Source of the DNA: Bacteroidaceae bacterium
Lineage (GTDB): Bacteria; Bacteroidota; Bacteroidia; Bacteroidales; Bacteroidaceae
Direction: 5' to 3'
DNA: 64,000 nt
NCBI GenBank assembly: GCA_017461605.1
Contig: JAFTXN010000002.1
Location: 62,001 to 126,000, forward strand
Shown: piece by piece, positions 1 through 12,016 of the stretch
Layout: every line of letters begins with the position of its first letter
Position numbering within the stretch: position 1 is the stretch's first letter
Program-made: the position numbers and the translations under genes
The notes under the pieces: model-generated
What the model saw: only the letters and a program-made list of their open reading frames with translations
Told to the model about the DNA's origin: nothing
Databases searched by the model: none

Positions 1-245
1 TACGACGGCTTTGTTGAGAAATTCAAGCCAAAGAATACCACCGACGACTGCTACACGCCGCCGGAAGTGTATGACGTTGTGCTCAAGCATGTGCGAGAGA
101 AGTACAATATCGCCGACGACGTGCCCATCGTTCGGCCATTCTATCCCGGCGGAGACTATGAGAACTACGACTACCCCGAGGGCAGCGTGGTAGTGGACAA
201 TCCACCCTTTAGCATCTTCGCCAAGATCATAGACTTTTACACCTT
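1..245 (+). pseudogene. 3'-truncated EcoRI-type adenine-specific DNA methyltransferase remnant
   Basis: Frame 1 is open from the window edge and reads as a DNA N6-adenine methyltransferase of the EcoRI-methylase kind often found in Bacteroidetes phages and mobile elements. Visible features are a TTDDCYTPPEVYD segment, RPFYPGGDYENYDYP, and the catalytic-type motif VVVDNPPFS near residues 62-70. Homology ends at about base 243, after KIIDFYT. There the sequence passes straight into the promoter-hairpin repeat at 246. The frame stays open by chance to base 525, but that part is repeat and overlaps the secreted enzyme at 428. The C-terminal half of the enzyme is missing, so this is most likely a dead fragment left by a rearrangement at the repeat. 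The 5' end lies outside the window. Confidence 0.75.
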
Positions 246-350
246 GGTTTTTTGCTCACGTTTCATTATCTTGATAGGCTGCGGCTCGGGAATAAAAACA
301 AAAGCTTCGCATTTTGTTTTGTATTCCACTCGCCTTGCACTATCTTTGCC
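246..350 (+). repeat. promoter-hairpin repeat, locus R1
   Basis: About one and a half units of the dispersed repeat. A degenerate core (TTTCATTATCTTGATAGG) and GCTGCGGCTCGGG precede an inverted repeat with AT-rich arms around 291-324, then CTCGCCTTGCACTATCTTTG. The same arrangement recurs at eight other places in the window. The left edge abuts the broken methyltransferase and the right edge supplies the promoter of the beta-galactosidase gene. Confidence 0.85.
318..348 (+). promoter_or_regulatory. Bacteroidetes-type promoter of the 428 gene
   Basis: TTTG at 318-321, a 19-base spacer, and TATCTTTG at 341-348 match the Bacteroidetes primary sigma factor consensus. The -33 box lies inside the right arm of the repeat's hairpin. 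The start codon is 80 bases downstream. Confidence 0.8.
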
Positions 351-421
351 TCCCCAAGCGCATGTGTGCGTACGCGCAGCGCATTCCTATTTATTTAAAC
401 AACAAGAAAACCTAAATCTGA

Positions 422-4735
<4,314 letters not shown>

Positions 4736-4759
4736 GAAACAACGATAACCCAGATTGGA

Positions 4760-4813
4760 GAACGAGAGGTCAGCCGGGTGAGCAGCCTGCCGCGCCTCTC
4801 GTTCCCTTTTTTT
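4760..4813 (+). terminator. rho-independent terminator of the beta-galactosidase gene
   Basis: A 10-bp stem GAACGAGAGG/CCTCTCGTTC with a 25-base loop is followed by seven T, 24 bases after the stop codon. Confidence 0.8.
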
Positions 4814-4959
4814 GTGAAAGGAGAAAACAAACAGCGTTCGTGTGCGCGCGTTATATAATATGGTATAGGCATCACTCTGAGGTAGTCCCTCGTGCTGCGA
4901 ATTTCGCAGTGTGGAGAGCGATCAAGGTGGGTGCTTGTTGAATTTCATAAAATAGGAAT

Positions 4960-5451
4960 ATGAAAACAAAAAAGATACTGTTTGTTTGTCTCGGCAACAT
5001 CTGTCGTTCTGTGGCAGCCGAGGAGGTGTTTCGCCATACTGTGGCCAAAGTCGGCAGGGCCGATGAGTTCGAGCTCGACTCGGCCGGTCTCATTGATTAC
5101 CACCAAGGCGAATTGGCCGATCCGCGAATGCGCAGCCATGCGGCTCGTCGGGGCTATCGCCTCACGCATCGTTCGCGGCCGGTGATGGCGGCGGACTTTG
5201 CCCGCTTCGATTGGGTCATCGGTATGGATGCTGCCAATCTGCGCGGCCTGCGAGCTTTGGCGCGTACGGAGGCCGAGGAGAAGAAGATACTCCTCATGGC
5301 CGATTTTCTCACCGAGCATACCGACAACCATGTGCCCGACCCCTATTATGGCGGTGCCGAGGACTTTGAACACGTGCTCGATTTGCTCGAAGATGCCTCC
5401 CGAGGCCTGTTGACGTTCTGCGACAAACAGACACATTCTTCCCATCCTTAA
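4960..5451 (+). CDS. low-molecular-weight protein tyrosine phosphatase
   Basis: A 163-residue cytoplasmic phosphatase. The N-terminal P-loop CLGNICRS gives the nucleophile Cys10 and Arg16 of the C-X5-R signature. The general acid is Asp127 in DPYYGG near the C-terminus. Length and layout are normal for the family, though the usual Pro-Met after the P-loop is Val-Ala here. It dephosphorylates phosphotyrosine proteins or small phosphoesters; the substrate is unknown. The next gene, a HAD phosphatase, starts four bases downstream, so the two are probably one transcript. Confidence 0.9.
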   Translation: MKTKKILFVCLGNICRSVAAEEVFRHTVAKVGRADEFELDSAGLIDYHQGELADPRMRSHAARRGYRLTHRSRPVMAADFARFDWVIGMDAANLRGLRALARTEAEEKKILLMADFLTEHTDNHVPDPYYGGAEDFEHVLDLLEDASRGLLTFCDKQTHSSHP

Positions 5452-5455
5452 ATTC

Positions 5456-6136
5456 ATGAATATGCTTTCAGAAAATACATTCGCCTTGCCGCAAGGGGTG
5501 AAAGCCTGTATCTTCGATTTCGACCTGACGCTGGCCGATGGCAGCCCCTGGATTGTGGCTTGCTATCAGGAGGTGCTTCAACGGCATGGCTTTGCCGATG
5601 TTCCCGACAGCGTGGTGCGCTCCACCATCGGCCTCACCGTGGAAGATAGTTTCGGTGTGATGACCGGTGTGCAGGATGCCGATTATCTGTGGTCGCTCCG
5701 CATGGAGTACAAAGCCCTTTGCCTACCGCGTATGGCAGAGAACACCCGTTTCTTCCCCGATGCCGAGCGCTTTGTGCACCGTCTGCAGGCGGCCGGTGTG
5801 CTTTGCGCCATCGTCTCAACTAAGGAGACTGCCGTCATCAAGCAGACCCTACAACACTGCGGCATGGCCGAGGCATTTGCCCTGGTGGTGGGACTTGACG
5901 AGGTCCGTGCGCCCAAACCTTCGCCCGAAGGCATTGAGTATGTGCTCCGCACGCTCGGTGTGGAGCGAAGCGAGGTGGTCTACTTTGGCGACAATCCGGT
6001 GGATGCTCAGGCCGCTGAGCGTGCCGGTGTTCCCTATGTGGGAGTAGCCAAAGGCATTCACACGGCCGAACAGTTGGCTGCGCATCCTCATCGCGACATC
6101 CTCACCGACTATGATACCATCTGCATCAATCCATAA
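5456..6136 (+). CDS. HAD-superfamily hydrolase, phosphoglycolate phosphatase-like
   Basis: A 226-residue haloacid-dehalogenase-type phosphatase. Motif I is DFDLTLAD (nucleophile Asp21, acid/base Asp23), motif II STKE (from Ser121), motif III Lys154 in PKPSPEG, and motif IV GDNPVD (178-183). A helical cap sits between motifs I and II (about 30-110), as in the phosphoglycolate phosphatase/beta-phosphoglucomutase branch. The substrate cannot be read from sequence. ATG codons at 5456 and 5462 are both possible starts. It follows the tyrosine phosphatase by four bases and the pair look translationally linked. Confidence 0.85.
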   Translation: MNMLSENTFALPQGVKACIFDFDLTLADGSPWIVACYQEVLQRHGFADVPDSVVRSTIGLTVEDSFGVMTGVQDADYLWSLRMEYKALCLPRMAENTRFFPDAERFVHRLQAAGVLCAIVSTKETAVIKQTLQHCGMAEAFALVVGLDEVRAPKPSPEGIEYVLRTLGVERSEVVYFGDNPVDAQAAERAGVPYVGVAKGIHTAEQLAAHPHRDILTDYDTICINP

Positions 6137-6145
6137 GCCTACAAA

Positions 6146-6375
6146 GAAAGTCCAAACAAGTTTGGCTTTTCTCTCACCTTGCACTACTTTGGCTTCGCTT
6201 CGGCTTCGCCCAAGATAGGCTGCGGTTCGGGAGAGTAAAGAAAAATCAAGCTTTTCCTTTGCTCTCCTCTCACCTTGCACTACTTTGGCTTCGCTTCGGC
6301 TTCGCCCAAGTTAGGCTGCGGCTCGGAAAAGTCCAAACAAGTTTGGCTTTTCACTCGCCTTGCACTATCTTTGCC
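6146..6375 (+). repeat. promoter-hairpin repeat, locus R2 (three units)
   Basis: Three tandem units. Hairpins with different arm sequences alternate with a conserved core: GTCCAAAC/GTTTGG arms near 6151-6164, GGGAGAGTAAAG.../CTTTGCTCTC arms near 6228-6264, and GTCCAAAC/GTTTGG again near 6331-6345. The core is CTCACCTTGCACTACTTTGG, then CTTCGCCCAAGATAGG and CTGCGGCTCGG. The two internal -7 boxes are degraded (ACTACTTTGG); only the last unit has TATCTTTG. This block fills the gap between the HAD and hexosamine-kinase genes. Confidence 0.85.
6342..6373 (+). promoter_or_regulatory. promoter of the 6445 kinase gene
   Basis: TTTG at 6342-6345 in the right hairpin arm, a 20-base spacer, and TATCTTTG at 6366-6373. 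Confidence 0.8.
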
Positions 6376-6444
6376 GTGACAAGGCTGGTTGCAGCTTGCC
6401 GGTGTATAGAATAATTATTTAATAACCTCATAAATCTATCAACT

Positions 6445-7533
6445 ATGGAACAGAAAGATTTGCAACACATTGTTGCGCAATTCAACATCGAAGGCAACGT
6501 AACGGAAGTGAAGCCTTTGGGCAACGGACTCATTAACACAACTTACAAAGTGGCTACCGAGGGTGCCGCTCCCGACTATGTGCTTCAGCACGTCAACAAC
6601 GCTATTTTCCCCGACGTAGAGATGCTGATGGGCAACATCGTGGCCGTAACCGGACACATCCGTGCCAAATATGAGGCTGCCGGTGTGGAAGACATCGACC
6701 GCAAGGTGCTTTCGTTCGTACAGGCGAAAGATGGTAAGTACTTCTACTTCGACGGTGAGAAGTATTGGCGTGTGATGGTGTTCATCCCTGACACAATTTC
6801 GCAGAGTGCGGTTACACCAGAGAGCTCCTATATCGTGGGTGAAACGTTCGGCAACTTCCAAGCCATGCTTGCCGATATCCCTGTTCAGCTCGGCGAGACC
6901 ATCAAGGATTTTCACAACATGGAATTCCGCCTGTGGCAGTTGCGCGAAGCTGTGAAGGAGAACAAGGCCGGCCGCTTGGCAGAGGTGCAGTGGCTCGTCG
7001 ATGAACTGGAAGCACGCGCTGAGGTTATGTGTAAGGGCGAGCAGCTCCATCGCGAAGGTAAGTTGGCGAAGCGCATTTGCCACTGCGACACCAAGGTGGA
7101 CAACATCTTGTTTGACAAAGACGGAAAGGTGCTCTGCGTGATCGACCTCGACACCGTGATGCCCAACTTCATCTTCTCCGACTTCGGAGACTTCCTCCGT
7201 TCGGCTGCCAACACAGGAAAAGAAGACGACAAGGATTTGGATAACGTTAACTTCAATATGGAGATTTTCAAGGCCTTTACCGAAGGTTATCTAAAGTCTG
7301 CACGTTGCTTCCTCACCCCGTTGGAAATCGAGAACCTGCCCTATGCAGCCGCTCTCTTCCCCTACATGCAGACAGTACGCTTCTTGGCCGATTACATCAA
7401 CGGCGACACTTACTACAAAACGCAGTATCCTGAACACAACCTCGTGCGTTCGAAGGCTCAGTTCAAGCTGTTGCAGAGTGTAGAAGCCGCAACGCCGGCC
7501 ATGCAAGCCTTTATCGCAGAGCAGTTGGCTTGA
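6445..7533 (+). CDS. aminoglycoside-phosphotransferase-fold sugar kinase, N-acetylhexosamine kinase-like
   Basis: A 362-residue cytoplasmic kinase of the phosphotransferase (APH) family. The N-lobe has a PLGNGLINTTYKV nucleotide-loop region (about 24-36). The catalytic loop is HCDTKVDN (Asp215, Asn220), and the metal-binding segment is IDLDTV (Asp234 and Asp236). Sequence style matches the Bacteroidetes homologues of N-acetylhexosamine 1-kinase, often annotated as mucin-desulfatase-associated. The likely job is phosphorylating GlcNAc or GalNAc freed from host glycans, which would fit the hexosaminidase at 28.7 kb. The exact sugar is not proven. It is a single-gene unit with its own repeat-type promoter and a strong terminator. 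Confidence 0.75.
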   Translation: MEQKDLQHIVAQFNIEGNVTEVKPLGNGLINTTYKVATEGAAPDYVLQHVNNAIFPDVEMLMGNIVAVTGHIRAKYEAAGVEDIDRKVLSFVQAKDGKYFYFDGEKYWRVMVFIPDTISQSAVTPESSYIVGETFGNFQAMLADIPVQLGETIKDFHNMEFRLWQLREAVKENKAGRLAEVQWLVDELEARAEVMCKGEQLHREGKLAKRICHCDTKVDNILFDKDGKVLCVIDLDTVMPNFIFSDFGDFLRSAANTGKEDDKDLDNVNFNMEIFKAFTEGYLKSARCFLTPLEIENLPYAAALFPYMQTVRFLADYINGDTYYKTQYPEHNLVRSKAQFKLLQSVEAATPAMQAFIAEQLA

Positions 7534-7562
7534 TGCCGGTTTGCCATTTGGGCTTTCAGAAC

Positions 7563-7610
7563 AAGCGGGATGCACCTCCGGATTTTCGGAGCGGGCATCC
7601 CGCTTTTTTT
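7563..7610 (+). terminator. rho-independent terminator after the hexosamine-kinase-like gene
   Basis: Stem AAGCGGGATGC/GCATCCCGCTT with a 21-base loop, running into a T tract. Confidence 0.88.
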
Positions 7611-7743
7611 GTGCATTTAGGTGTTGATCGGGGTAGGGCAGTGTATGGCGAAGTTGCCCTATACAAATGCTCTGCTCCCATTCCCGTTGTCGAATGAACC
7701 ATGCGCCGAATGCTGACGTTTTGTCTGAAAAAGCGGCTTGGGG

Positions 7744-7815
7744 AGAACAAAAATCTACACGGCGTTTAGTTTTTTCTGCAAGCACTGCAGAATTTTCCAA
7801 ACGCCTTGCAGATTT
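7744..7815. repeat. long nested palindrome, also present at 42862-42935
   Basis: GGCGTTTAG and CCAAACGCC arms enclose a second palindrome TTCTGCAAGCACTGCAGAA. Outer arms GAACAAAAATCT and AGATTTCTG flank them. A near-copy lies at 42862-42935. In both places it is the promoter-distal end of a promoter-hairpin block. Its right arm (ACGCCTTGC) coincides with the CGCCTTGC of the repeat core, so it is probably a variant unit with a longer stem. Bases 7621-7743 hold no recognisable gene. Confidence 0.75.
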
Positions 7816-7827
7816 CTGCGGAATGCC

Positions 7828-8082
7828 TGCCCAAGATAGGCTTCGGCTCGGGAATAAAATCAAAAGCTTCGCATTTGGTTTTGTATTCCGCTCGCCTTGC
7901 GTTCTTTGGCTTCGCCCAAGATAGGCTTCGGCTCGGGAATAAAATCAAAAGCTTCGCATTTTGTTTTGTATTCCGCTCGCCTTGCGTTCTTTGGCTTCGC
8001 CCAAGATAGGCTTCGGCTCGGGAATAAAATCAAAAGCTTCGCATTTTGTTTTGTATTCCGCTCGCCTTGCACTATCTTTGCC
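7828..8082 (+). repeat. promoter-hairpin repeat, locus R3 (three exact 85-bp tandem units)
   Basis: CCAAGATAGG begins at 7831, 7916 and 8001, an exact 85-bp period. Each unit reads CCAAGATAGGCTTCGGCTCGG, then a hairpin with arms GAATAAAATCAAAAGC and its imperfect complement ending TTTTGTATTC, then CGCTCGCCTTGC and a -7 region. The two internal -7 regions read GTTCTTTGG; only the last reads ACTATCTTTG. This is the clearest copy of the family. Confidence 0.92.
8050..8080 (+). promoter_or_regulatory. promoter of the 8103 gene
   Basis: TTTG at 8050-8053, a 19-base spacer, and TATCTTTG at 8073-8080; the ATG follows after 22 bases. Confidence 0.8.
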
Positions 8083-8102
8083 ATTAAAAGCTATCGGAAA
8101 GT

Positions 8103-8942
8103 ATGAAGAAAATGGCTAAATACTTACTTCTGTCTTTTGCCATGCTTTGGGTAAACAGTGGAATGCTGACAGAAGTTTTTGCACAGGACACACTCTCTCT
8201 GCATCGCGTGCAGCGGAATGTGGAGGAGCGTGTGAGGGAATTTCATGCACTGGCTTTTCGTGTGGATATGGATGTGCCGGTGAGTGGTGATGCGTTGCAG
8301 GACTCTGTGGACGCTTGGGTGGAGACGCTGATGGCGACGGCTTTGCAGATGACTCCCTCGGGGCCTTATGCCTCGTGTGAGGATATGGCGACGCATTATG
8401 AGCACGCTTTTGTGGACGGCGTAACGGCCGAAATCAAGAGCATTGTGAAGAAACGCCGTAAGGAGAAAGGCAGTTTCCGTCTGACCTATACGTTCGACTA
8501 CACCGTGCGCCGCGTTTACGAAACGCAGGGACTTGTTACCTTCGAGGCTGAGGCCTATTTGGGATACGGTGAGGGCGAAGGCACACACTTGCGCCGCATG
8601 GCTACCTTCCGCAAAGAGAATGGCTGCCTGTTGCAGTGGAGCGACCTGGTGCAGCCGCGTCGTATGTCGGCCTTGCAGGGGTTGGTGGCTGATGGCTTGC
8701 AGAGTTTCTTCGGAATGGCCAACTATGCTTCGCTCTGCGACCGTTTGCAACTGTCGGGCGTGAAGCGCAATCGCTTCCCCTTGCCACAAGCTATGCCGGC
8801 ACTGAAAGCCGATGGTATCTATGCTTTCTACGCAGTGGGCGAACCCACCGCAGCCGTGGCTGCCGAGGCTTGGGCCATCGTTCCCTATTCGGCGATGAAC
8901 AAGCTCTGGAAGTCGGGAGCGCGGAAACTGTGTGGAAAATAA
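8103..8942 (+). CDS. secreted or periplasmic protein, possibly DUF3298/RsiV-like
   Basis: A 279-residue protein with a clear signal peptide (about 1-28, ending VFAQD) and no further membrane segment. The middle, with an YTVRRVYETQGLVTFEAEAY stretch, a glycine-rich turn and a later CLLQWSDLV, resembles the DUF3298 domain seen in RsiV and PdaC relatives. Similarity is by eye only. No catalytic residues are apparent. It is expressed from the R3 promoter. The next gene starts 26 bases after its stop and may be co-transcribed. Confidence 0.7.
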   Translation: MKKMAKYLLLSFAMLWVNSGMLTEVFAQDTLSLHRVQRNVEERVREFHALAFRVDMDVPVSGDALQDSVDAWVETLMATALQMTPSGPYASCEDMATHYEHAFVDGVTAEIKSIVKKRRKEKGSFRLTYTFDYTVRRVYETQGLVTFEAEAYLGYGEGEGTHLRRMATFRKENGCLLQWSDLVQPRRMSALQGLVADGLQSFFGMANYASLCDRLQLSGVKRNRFPLPQAMPALKADGIYAFYAVGEPTAAVAAEAWAIVPYSAMNKLWKSGARKLCGK

Positions 8943-8968
8943 AACAAAACCTCTGATATCTCGTAGAT

Positions 8969-9544
8969 ATGTCTGACAAAAAATGGAGTGAGACCGTCGT
9001 GCTCATTGATGCCGATTACTTGGACAGCGTGGCACTGGATCTCATTATCAACTTCGAGCGCATGATCAATCGTCCCATTCCGGCCGGCGATTTATGCCAT
9101 TGGCTGGACTGCGTGGCTTTGGACGGAGGTTTGCAGCAAGGCGACAACGATGTACAAGCCGTTTTTCTGCATTCCAAAACAAAGGAGAGCATGGAGAATA
9201 TGCGTCCCGGAAAATTTGCAACCGAACTCAACGGACAAGCATTTAAGGACAACATCGCAGAGTTCACCCTGCTCAGTTTTCCGGTGGAAGAGGTGGTTTC
9301 GCCCTCCGACTTCTATGTGCAGAGTCTCGAAGCACTGCTCGAGTCACAGCAAGTGAAGCGCCTGCTCCTCGTTCCGGACATGCAAGCCGTGGGGAGCCGT
9401 GTGCAGAAACTCTGTGCCGAGGCCGAAGGAAAGCACATCACGCTTTTTGCCATGCAACCCATCGATACCAAGGGATGCACGTGCGAAATTCTGGGCTATT
9501 CGCTCATGTCAGCTCTCGGCATACGCAGCGACGAACTCAGATGA
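8969..9544 (+). CDS. conserved hypothetical cytoplasmic protein (Bacteroidales family)
   Basis: A 191-residue protein without signal peptide or membrane segment. It opens with VVLIDADYLD and has a helical middle, and a C-terminal half with VKRLLLVPDMQ and ITLFAMQPIDTKGCTCEILG. The overall pattern suggests a Rossmann-like alpha/beta fold with acidic residues after the first strand (Asp14, Asp16), like some nucleotide-binding or NYN-type domains. That is speculation. It lies between the secreted protein at 8103 and the polyamine enzyme at 9596, same strand, with gaps of 26 and 51 bases. Confidence 0.65.
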   Translation: MSDKKWSETVVLIDADYLDSVALDLIINFERMINRPIPAGDLCHWLDCVALDGGLQQGDNDVQAVFLHSKTKESMENMRPGKFATELNGQAFKDNIAEFTLLSFPVEEVVSPSDFYVQSLEALLESQQVKRLLLVPDMQAVGSRVQKLCAEAEGKHITLFAMQPIDTKGCTCEILGYSLMSALGIRSDELR

Positions 9545-9595
9545 TGCATTCTTCAAACATAGAAAACAAACATCATAAACATAAAACCGAAAAAC

Positions 9596-10789
9596 ATGGG
9601 AAAAGTTCTAATCATCGGAGCCGGTGGCGTGGCCACCGTGGCAGCCCACAAGGTGGCCAAGAACACCGACGTGTTCAGTGAAATCATGATAGCCAGTCGC
9701 ACGAAGTCGAAGTGTGATGCCATAGTCAAGGCCATCGGTCGCCCGGACATCAAGACGGCGCAGGTAGACGCCGACAGCGTGGAGCAACTGTGCGCGCTCT
9801 TCAACGAGTTCCGCCCCGACCTCGTCATGAACTTGGCGCTGCCTTATCAGGACCTCACCATCATGGAAGCCTGCTTGCAGTGCGGATGTTCCTACCTTGA
9901 TACAGCCAACTACGAACCCATTGACGAAGCTCACTTTGAGTATTCTTGGCAATGGGCCTACAAGGAACGCTTCGAGCAGGCAGGACTCACAGCCATCCTC
10001 GGGTGCGGTTTCGACCCCGGCGTAACAAGCATATATACAGCCTATGCGGCCAAGCATCACTTCGACGAAATCCAATATCTTGACATCGTAGACTGTAATG
10101 CCGGTGACCATGGCAAGGCTTTTGCCACCAACTTCAACCCCGAAATCAACATCCGCGAAATTACGCAGAAAGGTCTCTATTGGGAAGACGGAAAGTGGGT
10201 GGAAACGGAGCCGTTGGAGATACACAAGCCGCTGACCTATCCCAACATCGGCCCCCGCGAGAGCTATCTTCTGCACCATGAGGAAATCGAGAGCCTGGTG
10301 AAGAACTATCCTTCCATCAAGCGTGCTCGTTTCTGGATGACCTTTGGCCAGGAATATCTGACGCACCTGCGTGTGATTCAAAACATCGGAATGGACAGCA
10401 TCGTGCCTATCGATTACGAGGGACACAAGATTGTGCCTCTCCAGTTCCTGAAGGCCGTCTTGCCCAACCCGCAGGACCTCGGCGAAAACTATGAGGGAGA
10501 AACCAGCATCGGATGCCGCATCCGTGGTATCAAGGATGGAAAGGAACGCACCTATTATGTGTACAACAACTGCTCACACAGGGCTGCCTACGAGGAGACC
10601 GGAATGCAGGGCGTGAGCTATACAACCGGCGTGCCGGCATGCATCGGTGCCCGGATGTTCATGCTCGGACTCTGGAAACGCCCGGGTGTTTGGAATGTTG
10701 AGGAGTTCGACCCCGATCCCTTCATGGACGAACTCAACAAGCAGGGTCTGCCTTGGCACGAAATTTTTGACGGCGATTTGGAACTCTAA
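9596..10789 (+). CDS. carboxynorspermidine synthase (saccharopine dehydrogenase family)
   Basis: A 397-residue enzyme beginning with the NAD(P)-binding motif VLIIGAGGVATVAAHKVAKN (Rossmann GxGxxG at about 8-13), followed by an ASRTKSKCDAI second strand. Length and sequence fit the carboxynorspermidine dehydrogenase/synthase group, which reductively condenses aspartate semialdehyde with putrescine or diaminopropane to carboxy(nor)spermidine for spermidine synthesis. This is the usual polyamine route in Bacteroidales, which lack the AdoMet-decarboxylase route. The partner decarboxylase is not in the window. A strong terminator follows. Confidence 0.88.
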   Translation: MGKVLIIGAGGVATVAAHKVAKNTDVFSEIMIASRTKSKCDAIVKAIGRPDIKTAQVDADSVEQLCALFNEFRPDLVMNLALPYQDLTIMEACLQCGCSYLDTANYEPIDEAHFEYSWQWAYKERFEQAGLTAILGCGFDPGVTSIYTAYAAKHHFDEIQYLDIVDCNAGDHGKAFATNFNPEINIREITQKGLYWEDGKWVETEPLEIHKPLTYPNIGPRESYLLHHEEIESLVKNYPSIKRARFWMTFGQEYLTHLRVIQNIGMDSIVPIDYEGHKIVPLQFLKAVLPNPQDLGENYEGETSIGCRIRGIKDGKERTYYVYNNCSHRAAYEETGMQGVSYTTGVPACIGARMFMLGLWKRPGVWNVEEFDPDPFMDELNKQGLPWHEIFDGDLEL

Positions 10790-10844
10790 GCCGAATGTCT
10801 TCCCGGCTTTGCACGAAAGTGTGAACGGGACTTGAGAATATAAG

Positions 10845-10896
10845 CATCCCCCGCAGCTGCTTTCCCGAATGATGCAGTTGCGGGGGATGTCTTTTT
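10845..10896 (+). terminator. terminator between convergent genes at 10789 and 10980
   Basis: CATCCCCCGCAGCTGC pairs with GCAGTTGCGGGGGATG (one G-U and one mismatch) around a 13-base loop, then CTTTTT. Confidence 0.82.
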
Positions 10897-10979
10897 GTGT
10901 TTGTCCGGACAGGAGGCAGGAGCATTTCCGTCCCAAGGCGATGCTCGTCGCTCGGCTGTCGGAGGATTTGTCAGAGGGG

Positions 10980-11423
10980 TTAGTTCAGCGGTTCTCCGTC
11001 GGGCAGAATTCTGATGTGCTTGTCGCGCACACCGTTCTTCTCAAGTTCGAGTGCGTAGTAGCTTTGTGCAGGAGTCTCCACCCATTCGGCATCATCGATG
11101 TGGTGCGTGGGGTAGTTGGTCGATACGTAGTCGGTAACCGCTTGCGGCAGTTCGGAAATCCTTACATCGGTCTCTGTGCGCACCCAGGTGCCGTCGGGTT
11201 GAAACCAAGCCTCGCCTTCGTGGCCATCCTTGTAAAACTCGGCTTTGTAGAGGCCGTTTTCCTTTTCCCAGTCATAGGGAGTGACGTTGGGTATTTGTTG
11301 CTCAAAGGCCTCCTGCACGCTGCCGGGCACTCGGTGGCCGGGAATGTCGTGGTCGTCGTCGCAGCTTGTCAGGCTGAAAGCTGTGCACAGAGCTATGCAA
11401 GCCGGATAAAGAAACAGTCTCAT
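10980..11423 (-). CDS. PepSY-like lipoprotein
   Basis: A 147-residue lipoprotein with signal peptide and lipobox FSLTSC (Cys21), followed by an acidic DDDHD linker. The rest is two PepSY-like (DUF2874/BLIP-type) repeats with the usual pattern of a short helix (VQEAFEQQIPNV, LPQAVTDYVSTNYP) followed by strands bearing aromatic residues (YKAEFYKDG, YALELEKNG). Such small envelope proteins often sit beside Bacteroidetes two-component systems and are thought to be inhibitor-like or chaperone-like; no activity is known for this one. It follows a second PepSY-like gene by 32 bases, downstream of a response regulator/kinase pair on the same strand. Confidence 0.82.
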   Translation of the reverse strand: MRLFLYPACIALCTAFSLTSCDDDHDIPGHRVPGSVQEAFEQQIPNVTPYDWEKENGLYKAEFYKDGHEGEAWFQPDGTWVRTETDVRISELPQAVTDYVSTNYPTHHIDDAEWVETPAQSYYALELEKNGVRDKHIRILPDGEPLN

Positions 11424-11455
11424 AGTTTTGTGTGTTGTTTAATGGGGAGTGTGTA

Positions 11456-11905
11456 TCAGCGGTCGATGTCCGTAACCTGATACTTGGTGTTGAAGGTAAT
11501 CTCCATGCCGTCGGAAAGTTTTACCTCCGTTTCGCGCTTGTCGCGTTCAATCTTGACGATTTTTGCAGAAGCATAGTGCGTGTTCACATACTGGGTGATG
11601 GCTGCCGGAACGAGGGCGGTGGGAACGCTGCCGGTGGGGCAGAAAATTTCGGTCCACTTTCCGTTGCGGTCGAACTCGAGTTTTGAACCATCGGTGAAGA
11701 TTACATCGTAGCTCTTGTCGGTAAGATCTTTGTCGTACTTGGCCAGGGCTACCTTCTTACCGGCAAAGTGAGTTTTGATAACTTGCTGCGCAGCAGCCGG
11801 CAGTTGGTTCAGGTTGATGGGGGTGTCCTTGTCTGCAGATGCGGGAGCACTCAGAACGAATACGCTCAGCAGAGCGATAAGGGCGGAAGTCAGTTTTGTT
11901 CTCAT
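11456..11905 (-). CDS. periplasmic PepSY-like protein
   Basis: A 149-residue protein if translation starts at the ATG at 11905, which gives a clean signal peptide (MRTKLTSALIALLSVFVLSA, cleavage near SADKD). An upstream in-frame ATG at 11932 would put nine polar residues in front and is less likely. It contains two PepSY-like units (LPAAAQQVIKTHFAGKKVAL... and VPAAITQYVNTHYASAKIVK...). A promoter lies directly upstream. It is a paralogue of the lipoprotein at 10980, and both probably respond to the neighbouring two-component system. The target of PepSY binding is unknown. Confidence 0.82.
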   Translation of the reverse strand: MRTKLTSALIALLSVFVLSAPASADKDTPINLNQLPAAAQQVIKTHFAGKKVALAKYDKDLTDKSYDVIFTDGSKLEFDRNGKWTEIFCPTGSVPTALVPAAITQYVNTHYASAKIVKIERDKRETEVKLSDGMEITFNTKYQVTDIDR

Positions 11906-11950
11906 GATGTTTGTTTTTTTTAAGTTGTACATTGGTTTCGTTTACATTGG

Positions 11951-11958
11951 CAAAGGTA
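11951..11958 (-). promoter_or_regulatory. -7 box for the PepSY gene pair
   Basis: On the minus strand TACCTTTG matches the -7 consensus, 45 bases before the 11905 start. No TTTG sits at the usual -33 distance, so it may need an activator, plausibly the adjacent response regulator. Confidence 0.6.
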
Positions 11959-12016
11959 GAGGGCAATTCTGAAACCAATCTGAAAAAAACAAACAGCACC
12001 GAATAATTAACATCTA

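Noticed and set aside
7828-8082. The 85-bp tandem repeats as a CRISPR array
   Set aside because: Units are contiguous with no unique spacers, are far longer than CRISPR repeats, and end in a promoter; no cas genes nearby.
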